Shown here: positions 7,544-11,062 of the stretch, in pieces
Layout of the letters: each line of letters opens with the position of its first letter
How positions within the stretch are numbered: position 1 is the first letter of the stretch
DNA from: Pirellulaceae bacterium
Lineage (GTDB): Bacteria > Planctomycetota > Planctomycetia > Pirellulales > Pirellulaceae
Direction: 5' to 3'
NCBI GenBank assembly: GCA_020846515.1
Contig: JADLDX010000676.1
Coordinates: forward strand, 1-11,062
Length of the DNA stretch: 11,062 nucleotides
Position numbers and translations under genes: made by a program
Notes under the pieces: model-generated
Seen by the model: only the letters and a program-made list of their open reading frames with translations
Database searches by the model: none
Told to the model about the DNA's origin: nothing

Positions 7544-8539
7544 ATGCCGCGTCCCGTCACGCTGTTCACTGGCCAATGGGCAGACCTGAAACTCGAACAG
7601 ATGGTCAAGTTGACCAAGCAGTTTGGATACGACGGTATCGAACTGGCCTGTTGGGGCGATCACTTCGAAGTGGATAAGGCTGTGTCGGACGACAGCTACT
7701 GCGCGAAGAAACGCGAGTTATTGGAATCCAATGATCTAGCTTGTTATGCGATCAGCGCGCACCTGGTTGGACAAGCTGTGCTGGATAACATTGATGAACG
7801 TCACAAGCTAATCGTGCCCGATTATATCTGGGGTGATGGCAATCCAGCTGGAGTGAATCAGCGCGCCGCCGAAGAGCTGAAGCAGACCGCTCGAGCAGCT
7901 CAAAAGTTTGGCGTCGGCGTGGTCAATGGCTTCACCGGTTCGAGCATTTGGCACTTGCTCTATTCCTTCCCGCCCGTATCGCAAAAGATGGTCGATGCCG
8001 GCTTTAAACTATTGGCCGAACGATTCAATCCGATTCTGGATGTGTTTGGTGAGTGCGGTGTCAAGTTCGCTCTGGAAGTGCATCCGACCGAAATCGCTTT
8101 CGATATCTATACGGCCGAGATGGCCCTGGATGCCCTGGATCATCGCGAAGAGTTCGGCTTCAATTTCGATCCCAGTCACTTGCATTGGCAAGGTGTCGAC
8201 CCTGTGCAGTTCCTGCGCAAATTTCCTGACCGAATCTATCATGTGCACATCAAGGATGCGATTACCAAGCTGGACGGTCGCTCAGGCATCTTGGGCAGTC
8301 ATATCAACTTTGGCGATGCGCGTCGCGGCTGGGATTTCCGCAGCCCAGGTCGCGGTGGCATCAATTTTGAAGAGATCATTCGAGCCCTCAACGACATCAA
8401 GTACACTGGACCGCTGAGCATCGAGTGGGAAGATAGTGGTATGGATCGCGAGTTCGGAGCTCGCGAAGCTTGCCAGTTCACCAAGCGAATTGACTTTGCC
8501 CCAAGTTCCCGCGCCTTCGACGCGGCTTTTGAAGATTGA
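7544..8539 (+). CDS. Sugar phosphate isomerase/epimerase family TIM-barrel protein
   Basis: A 331-residue protein with the AP-endonuclease-2-like / xylose-isomerase-like TIM barrel. The N-terminal [18 protein letters not shown] is typical of strand 1. Predicted metal ligands are Glu178 ([13 protein letters not shown]), Asp209 ([11 protein letters not shown]), His235 (YHVHIKD) and Glu294 (LSIEWEDSG), with His212 and His233 nearby. Such enzymes isomerise or epimerise sugars, inositols or hydroxypyruvate-like compounds. The substrate cannot be named here. Planctomycetes carry many paralogues of this family. No signal peptide is visible, so it should be cytoplasmic. A good Shine-Dalgarno GGAGA (7532-7536) lies 7 nt before the ATG. 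The stop is separated from thiS by one base, so it heads an apparent operon with thiamine and histidine genes, but nothing in the sequence ties its reaction to those pathways. Confidence 0.88.
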   Translation: MPRPVTLFTGQWADLKLEQMVKLTKQFGYDGIELACWGDHFEVDKAVSDDSYCAKKRELLESNDLACYAISAHLVGQAVLDNIDERHKLIVPDYIWGDGNPAGVNQRAAEELKQTARAAQKFGVGVVNGFTGSSIWHLLYSFPPVSQKMVDAGFKLLAERFNPILDVFGECGVKFALEVHPTEIAFDIYTAEMALDALDHREEFGFNFDPSHLHWQGVDPVQFLRKFPDRIYHVHIKDAITKLDGRSGILGSHINFGDARRGWDFRSPGRGGINFEEIIRALNDIKYTGPLSIEWEDSGMDREFGAREACQFTKRIDFAPSSRAFDAAFED

Positions 8540-8540
8540 T

Positions 8541-8819
8541 ATGACGCTTGACCAACCCGGCGTGCCACCTGCCGCCGAGCCACCTGCTACAGCGCCGGCT
8601 GCTGCCAATGCGGGCACGATTCAGATTACAGTCAACGGCCAGCCGCATTGCGTGGCCGCTGGCTGGACGATCACCGATGTGCTCAACCATCAGGCGGTTC
8701 GCACTGACTTAGTAGCCGTGGAAGTCAATCTGGAAATCGTGCCCAAACAGGCTCACGCTCAGACTCTGCTCAGCGATGGCGATCAAATCGAGATCGTCAC
8801 GCTGGTAGGAGGCGGTTAA
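8541..8819 (+). CDS. thiS: Thiamine biosynthesis sulfur carrier protein ThiS with N-terminal extension
   Basis: A 92-residue protein ending VTLVGGG. The C-terminal Gly-Gly is the site that is adenylated and converted to a thiocarboxylate, and the sulfur is then passed to the thiazole made on ThiG. The ubiquitin-like core starts about residue 26 ([13 protein letters not shown]). Before it lies a Pro/Ala-rich stretch of about 25 residues that ordinary ThiS proteins of around 66 residues lack. The ATG begins one base after the upstream stop (TGAtATG), suggesting translational coupling. A longer frame opens at 8436 but would overlap the isomerase gene. thiG follows after 2 nt. The core call rests on length, the VNG motif, the GG terminus and the ThiG neighbour. 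Confidence 0.88.
   Translation: MTLDQPGVPPAAEPPATAPAAANAGTIQITVNGQPHCVAAGWTITDVLNHQAVRTDLVAVEVNLEIVPKQAHAQTLLSDGDQIEIVTLVGGG
8807..8812 (+). promoter_or_regulatory. Ribosome binding site of thiG inside the thiS 3' end
   Basis: A full AGGAGG lies 9 nt before the GTG start of thiG. It overlaps the codons for the terminal Gly residues of ThiS (GGA GGC GGT), so one sequence serves both the sulfur-carrying tail and thiG initiation. It supports the GTG at 8822 as the true start. Confidence 0.65.
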
Positions 8820-8821
8820 GC

Positions 8822-9712
8822 GTGAGTGAAACGTTTCCGGATCAGCCCCCTGGCCAAGCCGCTGAAGATGGTTGCCTGAAGGTGGGCGCGCATACACTGG
8901 CTAGTCGCCTGATTGTGGGCACGGGCAAGTACGACACGATGGAGCTGATGCGAGACTCGCTGACTGCCTCAGGAGCTGATGTCGTCACAGTCGCCGTGCG
9001 GCGTGAGAAGATCTACGAACGTGGCGGCCGAAATATCCTCGACTTCATCGACCCACAGAAGTACTTGCTGTTGCCTAATACGGCAGGTTGCTACAACGCT
9101 CCGGATGCGATTCGCGTAGCCAAGTTGGGAAGAGAAATCCTGCGCGCCCTGGGTAATCCCGGCGCGGACTGGGTCAAGTTGGAAGTGCTCGGCGATACGA
9201 AAACGCTACTGCCCGATCCGCTAGCCACCCTGACCGCCTGCGAAAAGCTGGTGGCCGATGGCTTTCAAGTTCTGTGTTATACGAGCGATGATCCGATCGT
9301 GGCGCGGCAACTCAAAGCGGCCGGTGCTGCCAGCGTGATGCCGGCGGGCAGTCCGATAGGTAGTGGGCAAGGCATCCTGAACCCAAACAACTTGCGGATT
9401 GTCTTAGAGTTTCTCAAGGAAGGTGATCCGCATTATCCGGTGATCGTTGACGCCGGCGTGGGCACAGCCAGTGATGTCTCGGTCGCGTTTGAACTGGGGG
9501 CCGACGGCGTACTGCTCAATTCGGCCATTGCCCATGCGCGCGATCCAATTCTGATGTCCCATGCCATGCGTCATGCGGCCATCGCCGGTCGGCAAGCCTA
9601 CCTGGCCGGACGAATTCCTAAACGTCTGTATGCTACCGCCAGCAGTCCCGAAGAGGGTCTGATAACCACTCGCCCTTACATTCACCAAGTCCAACCAAAG
9701 CCGCCGTCATGA
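8822..9712 (+). CDS. thiG: Thiazole synthase ThiG
   Basis: A 296-residue TIM-barrel enzyme that forms the thiazole phosphate of thiamine from 1-deoxy-D-xylulose 5-phosphate, dehydroglycine and ThiS-thiocarboxylate sulfur. Family signatures appear in order: [10 protein letters not shown] (30-39), VTVAVRR (55-61), [10 protein letters not shown] (84-93), WVKLEVLGD with the Schiff-base Lys119, LLPDP (129-133), CYTSDD (152-157), [16 protein letters not shown] (173-188), VDAGVG (209-214), [10 protein letters not shown] (228-237) and [11 protein letters not shown] (270-280). The N-terminus is about 15-20 residues longer than minimal ThiG, and a short insert lies before PVIVD. The GTG start is supported by AGGAGG at 8807-8812. 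The TGA stop overlaps the hisH ATG by 4 nt. The glycine-radical (ThiH) or oxidase (ThiO) source of dehydroglycine is not in the window. Confidence 0.97.
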   Translation: MSETFPDQPPGQAAEDGCLKVGAHTLASRLIVGTGKYDTMELMRDSLTASGADVVTVAVRREKIYERGGRNILDFIDPQKYLLLPNTAGCYNAPDAIRVAKLGREILRALGNPGADWVKLEVLGDTKTLLPDPLATLTACEKLVADGFQVLCYTSDDPIVARQLKAAGAASVMPAGSPIGSGQGILNPNNLRIVLEFLKEGDPHYPVIVDAGVGTASDVSVAFELGADGVLLNSAIAHARDPILMSHAMRHAAIAGRQAYLAGRIPKRLYATASSPEEGLITTRPYIHQVQPKPPS

Positions 9713-10329
9713 GCCGCCCGAATATCACGATCGTCGATTACCAGATGGGCAACCTGCGCAGCGTACAAAAGGCGTTGGAGCATGTCGGCGCGACGGCCAC
9801 GATCAGCAACGATCCCGAGCAGATCGCTGCAGCCGATCGTTTGATCCTGCCAGGCGTCGGAGCATTTGGCGATGCCATGCGTGAGCTGACCGCCAGGCAA
9901 CTGGTGGAACCGATCAAAGAATTCATTCGTCGCGATCGTCCTTTTTTGGGTATTTGCTTGGGCCTGCAATTGCTTTTCGATGTGGGTGAAGAGAACGGGG
10001 TACATCAAGGGCTGGGAGTCATCCCAGGTCGAGTCGTACGTTTTGATCTGCCGACAGAATACAAGGTGCCGCACATGGGTTGGAACCGTGTCGATCAGGT
10101 TCAAGCCCACCTGCCGGCCTTTGACCGTCTGCCCAGCCAACCGTATTTCTACTTTGTGCATAGTTATTACGTGCAGCCCGAGGATCCATCGGTATGCTGG
10201 CTGAGCTGCGACTACGGTGGCCCGTTTTGTGCCGCCATCGCCCGTGGCAATCTACTGGCCACCCAATTCCACCCCGAGAAGAGCCAAAGCCAAGGTCTCC
10301 AATTGCTCGAGAACTTCAGTTTCAAATAG
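9709..10329 (+). CDS. hisH: Imidazole glycerol phosphate synthase glutaminase subunit HisH
   Basis: A 206-residue class I glutamine amidotransferase. It releases ammonia from glutamine and passes it to HisF, which makes imidazole glycerol phosphate for histidine and AICAR for purines. Signatures: [12 protein letters not shown] (8-19), [11 protein letters not shown] (47-57), the nucleophile Cys83 in [15 protein letters not shown] (122-126), YFVHSYY (148-154), and the catalytic His188 and Glu190 in [12 protein letters not shown]. The triad is complete and the length is normal. Its ATG overlaps the thiG stop (ATGA), so it is probably translated by coupling with thiG. hisF and hisA do not follow, and the histidine pathway is therefore split in this genome. 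The stop lies inside a 9-bp motif that recurs downstream at 10436-10444. Confidence 0.97.
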   Translation: MSRPNITIVDYQMGNLRSVQKALEHVGATATISNDPEQIAAADRLILPGVGAFGDAMRELTARQLVEPIKEFIRRDRPFLGICLGLQLLFDVGEENGVHQGLGVIPGRVVRFDLPTEYKVPHMGWNRVDQVQAHLPAFDRLPSQPYFYFVHSYYVQPEDPSVCWLSCDYGGPFCAAIARGNLLATQFHPEKSQSQGLQLLENFSFK

Positions 10330-10377
10330 TTGCCCCAATTAGCCCCGTAAAGATGTTGGCACCAAACCGCATTCTGA

Positions 10378-10490
10378 GGGAGACAGAAAAAAGGGGGACA
10401 GAAAAAAAAGAATGCAGCTCAAGGCAACAAGGCACCAAATAGTTTGAATTGCTGGTAGCTGTTTTTCTGTCCGATTTCTTTCTGTCTTCC
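10378..10490. repeat. 113-bp nested inverted repeat, REP- or MITE-like
   Basis: Outer arms GGGAGACAGAAA (10378-10389) and TTTCTGTCTTCC (10479-10490) pair over 12 bp with one G-T position. Inner arms GGACAGAAAAA (10396-10406) and TTTTTCTGTCC (10462-10472) are a perfect 11-bp inverted repeat. CAGCT (10415-10419) pairs with AGCTG (10457-10461) further inside. Each arm therefore carries two copies of a GACAGAAA motif. No transposase lies next to it. G-rich GGGGACAG repeats associated with REP/TnpA_REP transposases are known in many bacteria; relating this element to them is my inference. Confidence 0.6.
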
Positions 10491-10568
10491 ATTGGCCTGA
10501 CCTTTCTTTTCGTGTTCGCATTTCTAACATTGAAGTACACGTAGTGGGTTTGTATTAGGAGAAGTTCC

Positions 10569-10628
10569 ATGCTGAAATTGCTAGCATGCCCGTACAAAAA
10601 CCAGAGGGAAGAAATGGTCTGCATTTGA
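10569..10628 (+). CDS. Possible 19-residue leader peptide before the GxxExxY gene
   Basis: AGGAGA (10557-10562) sits 6 nt before an ATG that opens a 19-codon frame, MLKLLACPYKNQREEMVCI, ending 18 nt before the GxxExxY ATG. The Shine-Dalgarno is better than that of the gene downstream. The peptide has no known match and could equally be chance. No attenuator hairpin is obvious. Confidence 0.2.
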   Translation: MLKLLACPYKNQREEMVCI

Positions 10629-10646
10629 TTTGGCGGTGCTCCTAAC

Positions 10647-11062
10647 ATGCCTATCGAACGCCCCAGCGACCTCCGCCCCATTGCGCAACACGAATTTGGT
10701 GACATAGCTTTTGAAGTTATTCGCCAGGCTTATATTGTCCGACGAGAACTCGGAATCTTCTTTGACGAGTCCATCTACCGAAATGCACTTCGCGTCAACA
10801 TTGGAGCAGAGGCACAAACCGAAGTGCGAATCGGAGTGCGATTTGAGAATTTTCGTCACGAGTATTTCATGGACTTGCTAGTCTCACACGCGGCAGTGTT
10901 CGAGCTGAAAAGCGTTGAGAACATTGTTGACGTGCATCGATCGCAGTTGCTGAACTATCTGCTGTTATGTGGATTGCATCATGGCAAGCTAATAAATTTT
11001 GGGCATGGTGCACTACAGCATGAATTTGTGAACGCTTTATTGACACAACAAGATAGGACCAC
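10647..11062 (+). CDS. GxxExxY protein, PD-(D/E)XK nuclease-like family (3' end beyond window)
   Basis: From the ATG at 10647 the frame is open for 138 codons to the right edge. It holds the family pattern: a helix AFEVIRQAYIVRRELG (21-36), then GIFFDESIY (36-44), where G, E and Y are the name-giving residues. Asp76 (FMDLLV), the Glu86-x-Lys88 pair in VFELKSVEN, and VHRSQLLNYLLLCG...GKLINF follow. The D...ExK arrangement resembles a PD-(D/E)XK nuclease core, but no activity is established for the family. Usual proteins are about 125-140 residues, so nearly all of it should be present, with only the extreme C-terminus missing. An in-frame TGA at 10626-10628 excludes an upstream start. No clear Shine-Dalgarno precedes the ATG. 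The A/T-rich composition and neighbouring repeats suggest an accessory, possibly transferred region. Confidence 0.82.
   Translation, partial: MPIERPSDLRPIAQHEFGDIAFEVIRQAYIVRRELGIFFDESIYRNALRVNIGAEAQTEVRIGVRFENFRHEYFMDLLVSHAAVFELKSVENIVDVHRSQLLNYLLLCGLHHGKLINFGHGALQHEFVNALLTQQDRT

Larger units (their letters stand above)
10330..10646. other. Intergenic region after hisH, A/T-rich with repeat structures
   Basis: This stretch is visibly richer in A and T than the operon before it and has no substantial gene. It contains the nested inverted repeat at 10378-10490. Two overlapping direct repeats are also present: CAAATAGTT at 10323-10331 and 10436-10444, and GGCACCAAA at 10358-10366 and 10431-10439. 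A weak promoter-like pair TTGAAG (10530-10535) and TATTAG (10553-10558), 17 bp apart, precedes the GxxExxY gene. A 19-codon open frame with a good Shine-Dalgarno lies at 10569-10628. Confidence 0.5.

Noticed and set aside
10322..10859. Minus-strand frames around the nested repeat and opposite the GxxExxY gene
   Set aside because: They run through the palindromic repeat or mirror the GxxExxY frame, which has clear family motifs on the plus strand.

Overview
The window looks like a chromosomal segment of a planctomycete, most likely a Pirellulales-type organism. This is inferred from gene content, not from a database match. The clues are a truncated minus-strand gene starting with a basic leader and a LEPR-XLL-like motif, a RedB-type membrane thioredoxin-like protein, a multi-helix membrane histidine kinase with a HFHIFGSLAFLA-type sensor, a GyrA whose quinolone region reads [10 protein letters not shown], and a GxxExxY gene.

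Layout from left to right. Positions 1-120 (minus) hold the start of a probable large exported protein that runs off the left edge. A divergent spacer (121-488) leads to a plus-strand Nudix hydrolase of ADP-ribose pyrophosphatase type (489-1022). A palindromic 60-bp tandem repeat (1045-1193) fills the gap between this gene and a convergent minus-strand pair. That pair is a RedB-like protein (3296-3895) followed closely by a PAS histidine kinase (1219-3279). A 580-bp non-coding stretch carries a good candidate gyrA promoter (4355-4383) and a cluster of short palindromes. It is followed by gyrA (4476-7328, TTG start), which has an acidic insertion between C-terminal blades, a second GyrA-box-like motif and an acidic tail.

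After a hairpin and a possible extended -10 comes a tight four-gene plus-strand operon (7544-10329): a TIM-barrel sugar phosphate isomerase/epimerase-like protein, thiS, thiG and hisH. Spacings are 1 nt, 2 nt and a 4-nt ATGA overlap, so translation is probably coupled. ThiS and ThiG act together in making the thiamine thiazole. HisH is the glutaminase subunit of imidazole glycerol phosphate synthase, and its partner HisF is not in the window. Downstream of hisH the sequence is visibly more A/T-rich. It holds a 113-bp nested inverted repeat (10378-10490) and a GxxExxY gene (10647 to the right edge), and looks like an accessory region.

Most genes are recognisable housekeeping functions. The least explained items are the RedB/histidine-kinase pair, the GyrA variations, and the two non-coding repeat elements. 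I see no tRNA, rRNA, CRISPR array or intact insertion sequence.
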